Assembly: GCA_020633655.1 (NCBI GenBank)
Contig: JACKDF010000004.1
Span: 310,001 to 374,000, forward strand
Length of the DNA: 64,000 bases
Direction: 5' to 3'
Origin: Deferribacteres bacterium
GTDB lineage: Bacteria; Zhuqueibacterota; Zhuqueibacteria; Zhuqueibacterales; Geothermadaptataceae
The translations under genes were made by a program, and so were the position numbers. This document shows, in pieces, positions 1 to 10,200 of this stretch. Positions within the stretch are counted from its first letter, which is position 1. Every line of letters begins with the position of its first letter. The notes under the pieces were generated by a model. The model did not search any database. It worked only from the letters and a program-made list of their open reading frames with translations, and was not told the DNA's origin.

Positions 1-2
1 CA

Positions 3-1250
3 CTGTGGCTGACCGCAAGCAGCGGTTTCGCCTCTGAATCCCTCTTTTCTGTCACCACCGTCAATCCGTACCATTTCAAAAATGGCAAGATTGTATCCTT
101 CGACTATAACCAGAATTCCCAGGCAGAATTGTTTGTCTATGATTTTGCCTCAGACTCAAAAACGCTCGTTCCCCTGTATGGAACCATCAAACCTTATTTT
201 CTGATTTCAGCATTCAATGGCGTCGAAATTGTTTACGTGAATTTCAATTATACAAATAAATTTTACATCGATTATCACAACATTCAAACCAAAGAGTCAA
301 AACGAATCGTCTCCGATGCGGCGTACAAAGAATTTATCTGGTGCGCGTCCGATAAAATTGTGTGGATCGATTACCGCAATCTGGGGTCTACCTCGACAAA
401 TAGTGAAGTGTACAGTTATAATCTGGCAACGGGTGCAGAGACCCGGATTACCAACGACACGTATTACCAGGCGAACGCGGTGGCCAATGGCGATTATATC
501 GCCTGGGTGGAATACCACAACAATCAGTACGGCAATATTGTTTTATACAATACGACAACTGCGCAAACCCGCTTCGTCGATCCTGTCAATTTCCATCAGG
601 ATAAACCAATTCTGTTTGGGGATTATCTCGTCTGGGAAGATTACCGCAACACCGGAACGGATGCAAATAACGTTGATATTTACATGTACGACATCAAAAA
701 TAATGCGGTCAGGGAAATTAGCACTGAACCCGGCTACCAGAGCAATCCGTTTATCGATGAGAGCATCATTTTGTGGGATGATTATAAAAACGATAACACC
801 GATTCGGATATTTCTGCCTTCGATTTGAATTCGAATGATTATTCCAGCGTCGCGGAGAAGAGTGCCTTTGAATACATTCCGCAAAAGCAGGGGACTGATT
901 ATGTGTGGATTGAAGTTGCTAACAATGTGATCAATTTCATGCATGAGGTCCGTACTTCTTCTGCGGTGTCCGAATTGACCAGCACTGTCCCTTCATCGAT
1001 TGAGTTGGCGGCGTATCCCAACCCGTTCAATCCCGCTCTGAATATACAATTCTCAACCCAGGAGCGGCCGCTGGATTTGTCGATTTATTGCGTAACCGGC
1101 GCAAAAGTATATCAGCTCGACCTTTCTCAAATACTCCCGGGCCAGCAAACATTGCAATGGCGCCCGTACAATTTGCCCAGCGGTAATTATTATATAAAAT
1201 TGATTACGAATTCAGGGCAACAGACCAGGAAGGTGATGTTGATCAAATAG
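3..1250 (+). CDS. Secreted TolB-like beta-propeller protein with C-terminal sorting domain (5' truncated)
   Basis: The frame is open from the left window edge, so the N-terminus is missing. About 415 residues are visible. The middle is a series of roughly 45-residue repeats with the pattern (I/L)xW-(D/E)-(D/E)Y-(R/K/H)N ... (V/I)xxYxLxT, for example WIDYRN, WVEYHN, WEDYRN and WDDYKN, as in TolB/WD40-type propellers. The last ~85 residues start at AAYPNPFNP and end in RKVMLIK, a typical type A sorting/FlgD-Ig-like domain of T9SS cargo. Export to the cell surface or medium is inferred from this tag. No enzymatic motif is seen, and the ligand is unknown. It converges with the CotH gene on the opposite strand. 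Confidence 0.75.
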   Translation: MWLTASSGFASESLFSVTTVNPYHFKNGKIVSFDYNQNSQAELFVYDFASDSKTLVPLYGTIKPYFLISAFNGVEIVYVNFNYTNKFYIDYHNIQTKESKRIVSDAAYKEFIWCASDKIVWIDYRNLGSTSTNSEVYSYNLATGAETRITNDTYYQANAVANGDYIAWVEYHNNQYGNIVLYNTTTAQTRFVDPVNFHQDKPILFGDYLVWEDYRNTGTDANNVDIYMYDIKNNAVREISTEPGYQSNPFIDESIILWDDYKNDNTDSDISAFDLNSNDYSSVAEKSAFEYIPQKQGTDYVWIEVANNVINFMHEVRTSSAVSELTSTVPSSIELAAYPNPFNPALNIQFSTQERPLDLSIYCVTGAKVYQLDLSQILPGQQTLQWRPYNLPSGNYYIKLITNSGQQTRKVMLIK

Positions 1251-1271
1251 AGAACAGCACTATTCAACAAT

Positions 1272-1314
1272 CAACACACAATGCTCAATTTTCAAATTTA
1301 TGTATTGTGTGTTG
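1272..1314. terminator. Hairpin between convergent genes, possible bidirectional terminator
   Basis: Perfect 11-bp inverted repeat (CAACACACAAT at 1272-1282, ATTGTGTGTTG at 1304-1314) with a 21-nt loop, between the ends of two convergent genes. The stem is AT-rich and is followed by only short T runs, so terminator function is an inference from position. Confidence 0.4.
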
Positions 1315-1447
1315 TTTATTGCTACAATTCAATGAATTAAGGGAAAGGGGATTTTTCGTTCGTAGTGATGGCTTCCGCCTTTTTGCGAACATACACTACC
1401 ACTGTTTCGAAAGTGTGAATCATGAACCATTTAGGGGAAAGATTTCC

Positions 1448-4400
1448 CTATCGCAACACCAAAAGCTTCCGACTCAATTTCACTCCCTCTGTTCGCAAAA
1501 CATAAAAATACACCCCTGAACTCACACGCTCACCATGCTTATTTTCGCCATTCCAATCATACAGTGTCATACCTGAATCCACCGGGCCATCGATGCATGT
1601 TTTCACCAGCCGGCCAGTAATGTCGTAAATTTCAAGTTTAATCGCTCCAGCGGAACGCAGTACGAAGGAAATGGTTGTGTGCGAAGAGAACGGGTTCGGG
1701 TAGTTGGCGAGCAGACGGTCACCGGAAAGCGTTCCACCGTTGTTTTCTGCAACCTCCGTCGAAAAGATTGAATTCCGTAGCCCGGGTGTGCCGTAGAGCT
1801 GTTTCGAAGGACCCCAGTTGTCGAGCAAATGATTGGGTGAATCCGGCTGTTCGAGCTCGAGGGTGTAACCACCGCCATCGGTTGCTGCTGGCCACGGTGC
1901 AAGATTTGTGTACCCGACGGTGAAAACCTGTGTGTTCACCGCATCCTTTAAGAGAATTGCATCGGTTGAACCGAGACCGAAGGGTAAATCACCAATTAAA
2001 CGTGCCGATGGACCATAGACAGAACGAAAGGCGAGGGAATCGCGGCAGAGGACGAGATAGCTTTGCGGTGCAAGGCTGGTCGCTTGCGGTAGTATAAAAA
2101 TATGGCTGCTATCGTCGTCTGTCATCGTCCAATCACTTAAATCCACGGGTTGGTCCGTTGGATTGTACAACTCAATCCAGTCCTCGCTGTTGTGATCCGG
2201 GTGCGCTTTATACATGATTTCGTTGACGATAATATTTTGCGACGGAAAAATCTCCTGTGGAAAATCATTCGCTGAAAAAACATAATGTGCCCCAATATCG
2301 GCGCGGCTGCCATCACCATCCGCTGCAGTGGTGGGATCGCCGGCATCGGTGCAGGGTGAAGTATCCCACAGTTCAAAGTTATAATCCAGGGCGCTGAGGA
2401 ATTTCGGATCTCCGAATAAATTGTGGGTTCCGGTAAGATTCTCGGTGTTGGAAAAAGAATAATCGACTTGCAACGTCGAATGATTGTCAGCGGAAACCGA
2501 CTGCTCTGTGGAGCTGGCGAACAGGTTGTTTTTCGTAAAAGCCAGCCCGCCCCACTGCCCGAGATTTTTCTCGTAGCAAGCCACGCCAACAGAATTGCCG
2601 TACAGCGTATTGTTGGTGATCCACGCTTTCGAGCTGTCCTTCACCGCAATCCCCAAAGTGCACTGCACGATTAAATTGTGATCGACGTAGATTTCCGAAC
2701 GCTGCCCAATGGAAATGCCTTTGTCGCTCATGTTGTAAATTACATTGCCACTGATTTTTACATTATGTGCTTCCTCGCCGATATCGATGGCGTCGCTGTT
2801 GAAACCACGAAAATTGTAAAAACGGTTGTTACGAATTATCCCATCGATGACGCCGTCGTAATCGATACCGTCGGTGTCTGGCGATTCATTGCCCCAGAAC
2901 GTGCAGTTTTCCACAAGGGCATCTCCCTGCTTCACATTGATGTAGTCGCAGGTGGAGGTGGCACGCAGAACAGAATTGCGCAGAATGACGCTGCCAAAAC
3001 GCACAAAAATCGGAAAGGCGACTTCTGCAATATCGAGATGGTCGATGATGACATGTGCATTATAAGCCGAAATCGCCGCTTTCTGTTGCACCGGTTCGTT
3101 ACCAAGCGTCGCATTGCGAAGCGTTAAATAGTTAATCCGACTGGTATCTGCGGTGTTTGTAAACACAAGGGCACCCCAGCTTTTTGCACCAGCGCCTTCG
3201 TTTGGCAGAATCTGCACGGGTGAATCGGCTGTGCCGTTGATCTGCAATTTCCCGTCGATATAAAATCCGGTTTTCTCCGGCATTAAAATCTTCACCCCGG
3301 CATCGATGGTCAGCGTAACACCGCTGGCAATGTGAATATCACTGGTGGCAAAATAGGGCGAATTGACCTGGCTCAGGCGCACATCACTGTTGATCTCAGC
3401 CGTGAGCTGATTGGAGTTGTCCCGGGAAAAATTAGCGGTAAGTGCGGTGTTTTGCCGCAAAGTCAGACTGATTTCGGCATCGCTTTGTCCGCTGCTCCAG
3501 CCGGTAAAAACATAGCCAGGTTTGGGAATAGCTATGAGTTGAATCGGAATAGTGGGGAAGAAACTGCCACTTCCCTCGGGTTGTGGTATGCCTTCAACGC
3601 GAATTTCACCCATCGCCGGATTTGCAGCGAGAGACAGCGATACGGGTGACGAAAGGTTGAACTGATTCTGCAGGTTTTTACGCACCGCTGCCGGACGCTG
3701 GTCGATGAACATTTTAATGGAATTTAAAGCATCCCGCCATCCCTGCAGGGAAGAAATGCCCCCTTCTGGCCCCCATTTTTCGGCATGCCGTGGAATTTCC
3801 GGTTCAATAATTGTACTCAGGCTGTCCAAAATCCGATTGAGTCGCTCTGGTTTAAAAGTGCTGTTCACGTGTGCCATGTAACGCTGAATAAATTGATTTT
3901 TGAAATCGGAATTCTTTATCAAATGACCCAACAGGATAAATTGACTAAAGAGGTCTGACATCAGATTGCGATCGATGTTGCCGGTATTGTACCCCCGGTC
4001 GAGATCGGGGATGAGCCATTGCCATTTTGCACCCGGTGCATGTGGCCGCCACCACTCGCGATTGTGGCGCCAGCTGGTATTGACGACGTACAATTCCAGC
4101 GCCAGGTAATCGATAAAATTTTCCATGTCCACCTGATCCACGACATTTTGGTAAACAGCGGCCTGCCGAATGTCGTGGGTTTCCAGGTAATCGAGCAGGG
4201 CGGTATAATCTGCGGAGGAGCCGGCGATGGTAAACAATTTCAGGCTTACGGCATCGCTGGCATATTCAAGGTGGTCGTAACCATCGACGGGGACCTGAAA
4301 GGTGGAGGCAAAAAACTGCTCGTCGAAACGTTCGCGGATGTTGTGAATCCCCCAATACTGGCCGTTCAAAAACAGTACGGAGGGACGGTACGCTTGCGTT

Positions 4401-6163
4401 GTCGGCAGCATCTGTCCCTGAATAATGCTCTCCGTCATTGGATCCCGCAGCATTGCCTTTTCCCAGTTGTCGCCGCCATTGCGAAAGACAAAGCGCTTAA
4501 AAGTACCGATGGGCTTGCTCTTGAATAAATGATAATCCAGCACGTCGGCGCCGTAACGGTCACGAAAATAGACGGTCAATGGCTTTTGTGGAAAGCGCCA
4601 GATATTTAATCCACCAATGCGTGTGCCCGCGCCGGTTACAAAATCTGGCGGCGTGTTCATTGCCGCGGTTTCATAAAATTCCAGATTGAAGGGGATTTCC
4701 CGTTGTTTGAAATTGTTGGCGTAAATGCCTTTGGTCTCATCCCAAAACGCAAGGCTGTCCACGACAAAGGAAGCAACCGGCAAGGTTGTCGAGGTTTCGT
4801 TGATTAAAAAAGTGCCCGTCACAATCGGTCCGGGTAATTTCCCTGTTTCGAAAGCACGCGCCCGAAGTGCAGTGGTCGAATTTATCGTGATGGGCTGTGT
4901 GTAGCGAGGCGATTGGTGCGTTGGTTTTGTGCCATTGGTTGTGTAGTAAATTTCTGCACCCGAGTTCGTTGTCAGTGCAAGCTGTACACCGTTTGCGTAA
5001 AATCCCGGTTGCTGGGAAAATAACACTTCCGCTGCCGATAGCGTGGTGGTTACACCTTCGGTGAAGTTGGCTGCGCCCGGCGTCGGTTCGCCAAAATACC
5101 GCCACTGCTCAGGCGACTGCAGATCGCGGCCACGGGAAATATCCGACAATTGTAGGGCATATTTTAGGGAATCAATGGCGACGATATCTGAGCTCGCTGC
5201 CTCCAGCCACAAATCAAAACTTATATCAGAACTCGTCGGTGTTATTTGGTGAATTTCCACAGCGATTATGTTGCTGCCATTGCGAAAAACGGAGGGATCG
5301 ATCACGACTTCCTCAAGGGCATTTTCGTCACTGCGGACGTTGGCAGCCGTTGTTTTGTAATCAATTACCTGGTTTTCCGGCATATTCAATCGTGCGACTT
5401 CACTGCCATTGATATAAATAACCGCGCCATCGTCGTATTTAATACCGAGGGTGAATTGATTGAAAAGATCACGATTGCTGAGGTTGATTAATTTACGAAA
5501 ATAAGTCGTGATGTATTTATTATTGGACTGTGAACCATAGCTGACGGTGGTTTTTTCGTCCCCGTCGCCATAACCCAGTTCTGCCTGTCCCGTCGACCAA
5601 CCCGTATCGATAAAATTGAGGGCAGTCCAGTTCGTGCCCTGGTCGGAGCCGTCATCGAGGTAGCGCCAGGTGCTTCCTTGTTGAATCAGGGGTGTTATTT
5701 CTTCGTTTAAAACCTGAAAAATACCCAGCTCTTCACCATCGGCGCTGAGTTTGAAATTGCTGTGCAGACTGACGGTATTGAAAGAGTCCCAGGGCCAGTA
5801 ATCGCGCTGGTAGCGTTCACCCACATTCACATCGTGCCCATCCGCCCAGAGGAGTAAAAAACCATGGGCCGGAATCGTTGCGCCTTGCGGGATACGCCAT
5901 TTTGTGGGATTGCTTAAGTTGTCGGTGAGGTAGTAATTGTGCAGATCAACGGGGGTCGTGCTGTCGTTGTAGAGCTCCAGCCAGTCTGCGTAATCTTCGA
6001 AATCCACAATATCCGCTACCGTTGAGGTATTGGAAGCCTGAAATTCGTTGATGCGAATTTGTGCCTGTAAAGTGTTGAAAAGAACGAATGCGGCACCATA
6101 AATCATCCATTTTGCACTATTTCTCATTGAACGTCCGTGTAGTTTTGATCCTGATATTTTCAT
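1448..6163 (-). CDS. Secreted CotH-kinase / lamin-tail / beta-helix protein with C-terminal sorting domain
   Basis: A 1571-residue modular secreted protein. The signal peptide ends near TLQAQ; a second ATG at residue 13 (6127) gives a more conventional signal peptide and may be the real start. Domains in order: lamin-tail domain (~35-150, INEFQAS...DWLELYN); jelly-roll-like segment (~165-320); chitobiase-type C-terminal domain (~390-450, IYYTTNGTKP); CotH protein-kinase-like domain (~465-800, NIRERFDEQF near 609 and PDLDRGYN near 720); InlB-type B repeat (~850-935, GYVFTGW); right-handed beta-helix (~960-1290); second lamin-tail domain (~1308-1420, DWIELYN); and a YPNPF sorting domain (~1487-1571). 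CotH proteins of spore formers phosphorylate coat proteins. The secreted multidomain forms in environmental bacteria are uncharacterised, so the substrate is unknown. It is transcribed alone. Confidence 0.85.
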   Translation of the reverse strand: MKISGSKLHGRSMRNSAKWMIYGAAFVLFNTLQAQIRINEFQASNTSTVADIVDFEDYADWLELYNDSTTPVDLHNYYLTDNLSNPTKWRIPQGATIPAHGFLLLWADGHDVNVGERYQRDYWPWDSFNTVSLHSNFKLSADGEELGIFQVLNEEITPLIQQGSTWRYLDDGSDQGTNWTALNFIDTGWSTGQAELGYGDGDEKTTVSYGSQSNNKYITTYFRKLINLSNRDLFNQFTLGIKYDDGAVIYINGSEVARLNMPENQVIDYKTTAANVRSDENALEEVVIDPSVFRNGSNIIAVEIHQITPTSSDISFDLWLEAASSDIVAIDSLKYALQLSDISRGRDLQSPEQWRYFGEPTPGAANFTEGVTTTLSAAEVLFSQQPGFYANGVQLALTTNSGAEIYYTTNGTKPTHQSPRYTQPITINSTTALRARAFETGKLPGPIVTGTFLINETSTTLPVASFVVDSLAFWDETKGIYANNFKQREIPFNLEFYETAAMNTPPDFVTGAGTRIGGLNIWRFPQKPLTVYFRDRYGADVLDYHLFKSKPIGTFKRFVFRNGGDNWEKAMLRDPMTESIIQGQMLPTTQAYRPSVLFLNGQYWGIHNIRERFDEQFFASTFQVPVDGYDHLEYASDAVSLKLFTIAGSSADYTALLDYLETHDIRQAAVYQNVVDQVDMENFIDYLALELYVVNTSWRHNREWWRPHAPGAKWQWLIPDLDRGYNTGNIDRNLMSDLFSQFILLGHLIKNSDFKNQFIQRYMAHVNSTFKPERLNRILDSLSTIIEPEIPRHAEKWGPEGGISSLQGWRDALNSIKMFIDQRPAAVRKNLQNQFNLSSPVSLSLAANPAMGEIRVEGIPQPEGSGSFFPTIPIQLIAIPKPGYVFTGWSSGQSDAEISLTLRQNTALTANFSRDNSNQLTAEINSDVRLSQVNSPYFATSDIHIASGVTLTIDAGVKILMPEKTGFYIDGKLQINGTADSPVQILPNEGAGAKSWGALVFTNTADTSRINYLTLRNATLGNEPVQQKAAISAYNAHVIIDHLDIAEVAFPIFVRFGSVILRNSVLRATSTCDYINVKQGDALVENCTFWGNESPDTDGIDYDGVIDGIIRNNRFYNFRGFNSDAIDIGEEAHNVKISGNVIYNMSDKGISIGQRSEIYVDHNLIVQCTLGIAVKDSSKAWITNNTLYGNSVGVACYEKNLGQWGGLAFTKNNLFASSTEQSVSADNHSTLQVDYSFSNTENLTGTHNLFGDPKFLSALDYNFELWDTSPCTDAGDPTTAADGDGSRADIGAHYVFSANDFPQEIFPSQNIIVNEIMYKAHPDHNSEDWIELYNPTDQPVDLSDWTMTDDDSSHIFILPQATSLAPQSYLVLCRDSLAFRSVYGPSARLIGDLPFGLGSTDAILLKDAVNTQVFTVGYTNLAPWPAATDGGGYTLELEQPDSPNHLLDNWGPSKQLYGTPGLRNSIFSTEVAENNGGTLSGDRLLANYPNPFSSHTTISFVLRSAGAIKLEIYDITGRLVKTCIDGPVDSGMTLYDWNGENKHGERVSSGVYFYVLRTEGVKLSRKLLVLR

Positions 6164-6485
6164 TTCGACAAATTAGCTTCAGCAGTTACAAACGCAAGTC
6201 TTTATTTGTAAATTCCACAAGTTTTTCATTCACATTCGTAATGGGGACAAAAAATTTGAGCTCAACGAAAGGCGAATTCAATAGTAATTTCAAGAATTGT
6301 TCCATGTCTTGTTCAATTTCATTTTATAATAATTAAAATTTTTCTTGAAGCTATTCCAGGAACGAATTCTCTCTGTCAAATAAAATTAGGATATCGTGAA
6401 ATTTTTATGAATTCTGAAGCTCGGGTGCCTTAAATGCTATTTGAAAAAACAAACTGGAACAGAACTCTGGGAAGTTACCTGGTTC

Positions 6486-6528
6486 CAGGCTCTGCCTGAA
6501 ATCCAGCCCCTGCAGGCTCTGCCTGCAG
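6486..6528. repeat. Two short CAGGC-TCT-GCCTG hairpin repeats
   Basis: CAGGCTCTGCCTG at 6486-6498 and CTGCAGGCTCTGCCTGCAG at 6510-6528. Both are near-perfect hairpins with a TCT loop. Three further copies lie at 12111-12180, also downstream or upstream of the giant secreted genes, so this is a locally dispersed palindromic unit. Confidence 0.6.
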
Positions 6529-6782
6529 TTAATAGCATTTTCCCCTGTTTGGCAATTTCCTTTTTCCCAACCCCACCTCATTGCCTGTATAAAAAAGCAT
6601 ACTTTCTTTCCAGGGAGTTTTGCTTAATTTCACCGTACTTGAAAATGTGAATTAAGTAAAAACAGGGGAAGCTTTTGTTCAAATGATTGTTGGAAGTATG
6701 GTAAACTTTTGGGTAGAAATCGAAAGTCAGTTCACGCTTGTTTGTGGCGGAAATAGTGACCATCCGGGAACGCCTTGTTTTT

Positions 6783-6889
6783 CGTCATTCCGGCATGATT
6801 TAAGCCGGAATCCATTTGTTACAAACCTTGATAAATTATGGATTTTGCTTCGCATAACTTCGTTTCGGATAAAAGCATTCCGGAATGAC
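6783..6889. repeat. CATTCCGG-type interspersed inverted-repeat element
   Basis: GTCATTCCGGCATG at 6784-6797 is repeated inverted with one mismatch at 6876-6889 (CATTCCGGAATGAC). An inner AAGCCGGAATCCA continues the pattern. Small elements with these ends are common non-coding repeats in many bacterial genomes. The inner GATTTTGCTTCGC...AACTTCG stretch recurs imperfectly near 13697-13722. Confidence 0.65.
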
Positions 6890-7027
6890 AATCTGATGGG
6901 TAAAACTAATTAGTCCGTCAAAGCATTCTTCCTTTCGAGATTCCCACTGTTTATTGATTTTCTTCGGTGCACAGGATTTGCTCTGTGCAATCATTTCATG
7001 AAAAACAAAGGCCTCTGAAAGTACGAC

Positions 7028-7231
7028 ATGCGAAAAAATGAATTATCCCGACTCTGGCTCGTTGCCATTATTCTTGCGGTAATGCAGCTTCTTACTCTTC
7101 CTTCCGCCTTTTCTGCAGAATCAAACCAAAACATTACAAATTCCGATTCCATTTATGTCACCTTCCCGCGTTGTTATGAATGGTTTATCATAAATCAGGT
7201 TCAAAACATCACCTTGGGAAGCGCCATCTGA
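7028..7231 (+). CDS. N-terminal signal-peptide fragment of the frameshifted modular protein
   Basis: Encodes 67 residues with a clear signal peptide (MRKNELSRLWLVAIILAVMQ..., cleavage near AFSA) and then a Ser-Asp-Thr-Ile-type segment ending NQVQNITLGSAI-stop. Reading the next frame from the same point gives ITWEAPSDVAAMRLQY, which continues into the 7242-12017 frame as the usual NxTWxxxxVxxxxxxYTVDNG motif of secreted multidomain proteins. One extra T near 7214 explains the break. I treat this as the 5' end of that gene, not as an independent small protein. Confidence 0.75.
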   Translation: MRKNELSRLWLVAIILAVMQLLTLPSAFSAESNQNITNSDSIYVTFPRCYEWFIINQVQNITLGSAI

Positions 7232-7241
7232 TGTCGCTGCC

Positions 7242-10200
7242 ATGCGGTTGCAGTACACCGTCGACAATGGCGCGTCCTGGCAGGAAATAACGGCACACAC
7301 ACCCAACGATGGTTTGTATTCCTGGCTGGTTCCAGACCAGGTCTCCGCCAGTTTTCTCGTGCGCATCAGTAATGCGGAGGACAGCACAAAATTTGGCATG
7401 AGCAAAAGTCCCTCCATCATTGCCCCGGACGCACTGGTGCATTTCACCGACTACGAGCACAATCCGATATTCGAACAGGACAGTGTCGGTGCATGGGATG
7501 AAAACCTGCGTGAACGCGGCTGGTTTCTGTTTGAAAATGGCACCTACTTCCAATGGTTCAGCGGCTGGCAAGGGGAGTATGACAAGTTCGATTCCAATCG
7601 CATCAGCCCCGGCCTCGCTTTGTCCCCCGATGGCGTAACCTGGACGCGTGTGGCCGATTCGGCACTTTTCGTCGATGGGTGGGTTGAGGACGTGTGCATA
7701 GTCAAAAACGACACCGTTTATTACATGTACGCTGAAGACGAATACGATGGCAGCACTCTGGGAGCGCACATCAATTTATATACTTCGGTCAATAAAACCG
7801 ACTGGGCGCTTGTGGGCACGGTGCTCACCCCGGAAGGCAGCGGGTGGGAGTCTGCCGATGTGGGTACGCCGACGGTGTGGATCGAAAATGATGTCTGGTA
7901 TATGCTGTATGAAGGCATCGGCGGCGGCACAAAAGGGCAAGTGGGCCTGGCCACTTCGGCGGACGGTGTCAATTGGGTGCGCAACAGCCATAATCCTGTT
8001 TTGGCCAATCCTTTCGGGGATCACCGGCATATTGCTATCGACAGCCGGATTAAAGTTGGCGAAACGACTTTTATTTACGGGCATTACCAGCTTGAAAATA
8101 AAGAATATGTGGGGGGCGTCTTCGCTTCCGACGATTTGATTACCTGGACGCCCTATTCCGGCAATCCCATCACCGGGAATTCTCCGGTTATCGTCGATAA
8201 CGGCGATCAGTATTTGCTTTATAGCTGGAACGAGCAGGCAGGAACGTATAATCTTTCCTACTCGACACTACCGCCCGTACCCGATACGAGCGGTTCAGAA
8301 ATTTACGATGTCATCGTACAAAATATCAATGCCACCTCCGTTGAAATCGCCTGGAAAACCCGGGAAGCTGCGCCTTCGATTATCGATTACGGACTCACAA
8401 CCGCTTACGGCTCCAGTGATCATGAGGAAACCAGCACGACATCCCATTTTAAACTGCTCACCGGATTAGCGCCAAATTCGACCTATCATTTTCGTTTGCG
8501 AAGTGCACTCACTGTTGAACCGCACAATTGCTCACCGGATTATGCTTTCACAACCGCCCGCAGCACCGATCCGGTCGTCTACATTCGTCGTGTCAACGCG
8601 GGAGGGCCCTCGTACGTGAAAAATGATGAATACTGGCATACGGACCAGCCCTTTGAGGGCAATGCCTGGGGTTATGAAGACAGCGAGGGAATTTACACGA
8701 CGCCGGATTCTGTTTTGGGCTCAAATTACGGATTTATCTACCGTAGCGAACGCTGGGGACAGCAATCCTACCACTTCACCGTACCCGCGAATGGCCGTTA
8801 TCGTGTGACACTGCACTTCGCTGAAATCTGGTACAGCGCCAACCAGAAACGGGTGTTCGATGCCTGGCTGGAAAATACGCTCGCTATCGCTAATCTGGAT
8901 ATTTACAAGACGATTGGTCATGATCGAGCGCTGGCGGTGATTTTTGAGCTGGAAATTGAAGACGGCGAAGTGACAATCGCTCTTACGAGTCATATCGAAG
9001 ATCCGAAAATTGCCGGGATCGAAGTTGAAAAAATACCGTCAACACAAATTGCCGTGGATATCAGTGCGAGGGAGGTTGAAAACGTTTCACCACAACGCGT
9101 CAATCTCACCTGGGATACGGATATTCTCACAACCTCGCAAATCAGCTTTGGCGTTTATCCGCAATTGAATACGATGACTGCGGAAGAAGCAAGCGCACGC
9201 ACAGAACACGTGGTTGCATTCAAGGATTTGCTGCCGGACACGAAATACGCCTACCGCATCATTTCAAAGAACGCTACGGGTGTGTATACTATTCATGACA
9301 ACATGGATTTTACTACCGTAGACGATGGTATACTTGCCATGGCGCACATCCAGCGAGTTTTTGAGGACAATTGTGTGAAATGCCACACCGGAATGCAGCC
9401 ACCGGCGAATTTGAATCTCGAGTCTGGCCAGGCATGGAACAATCTTTATGACATGCCGGCTTTGGAAGCTCCGCAGTGGAAACGGGTTGTACCGGGAGAC
9501 CGGGATGCCAGTTGGTTGTTCGAAAAGATCACCAACGATCATCCTGCGGTTGGTGAAAAAATGGGACGGCTTTCCGAGGGCGATGTGGAGCTCCTCGGCC
9601 AGTGGATCGATCAAGGTGCCCATCGCGAAACCGAAACACCAATGCCGTTGCTGCAAATTTTAACCAGCAAACTCCCGGATGGCGAAGTCAATCTCGCTTA
9701 TTCCACCAAAGTCAATGGCACCGGCGGCAATCCCCCATGGCATTTTGCCCTCTCCCGCGGTGTTTTGCCCCAGGGTTTGGCCCTCGATACGGAAACCGGC
9801 ATTATTGCCGGTGTGCCGGTGGAAAGCGGTAGCTTCGAATTCAAAATTGAACTCCTCGACAGCTTCGATGAGCCGGATAGCGTCTGTCAGGAATTCACCC
9901 TCGTTATAAATCCCGTAAGCCCAAAATGGCAACTGCCGGCGGAATTTCAGCTGCAAACGGTGGCTACAGATTTTGACCGCCCGACGAGCATCGCCTTTGC
10001 TCCACCGTCGAGTCAGGAATCCTTCGCACCGTTGTTTTATGTTGCTGAACGTTTCGGCACCATTTTTACCGTCGCACGGGATTACTCCAAACAGATCTAC
10101 GCCTGGAATCTGCTCAACTTCGATCCTAACGGCAATTTCCCCGATAGCGGCAACCTGGGATTGTCCGGCTTGTGCGTCGAGCCGCAAAGCGGAGATGTCT

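Larger units (their letters stand above)
6164..7027. other. Long intergenic spacer with interspersed repeats
   Basis: 864 bp between the divergent CotH gene and the modular cytochrome/propeller gene. I see no credible gene in it. It contains two copies of a CAGGCTCTGCCTG hairpin (6486-6528) and a CATTCCGG-type inverted-repeat element (6783-6889), annotated separately. The rest is AT-rich and should contain both divergent promoters, but I could not assign them. Confidence 0.6.

Noticed and set aside
6783..6889. CRISPR-like or transposon interpretation of the CATTCCGG element
   Set aside because: Only one unit with inverted ends; there are no regularly spaced direct repeats and no cas or transposase gene.
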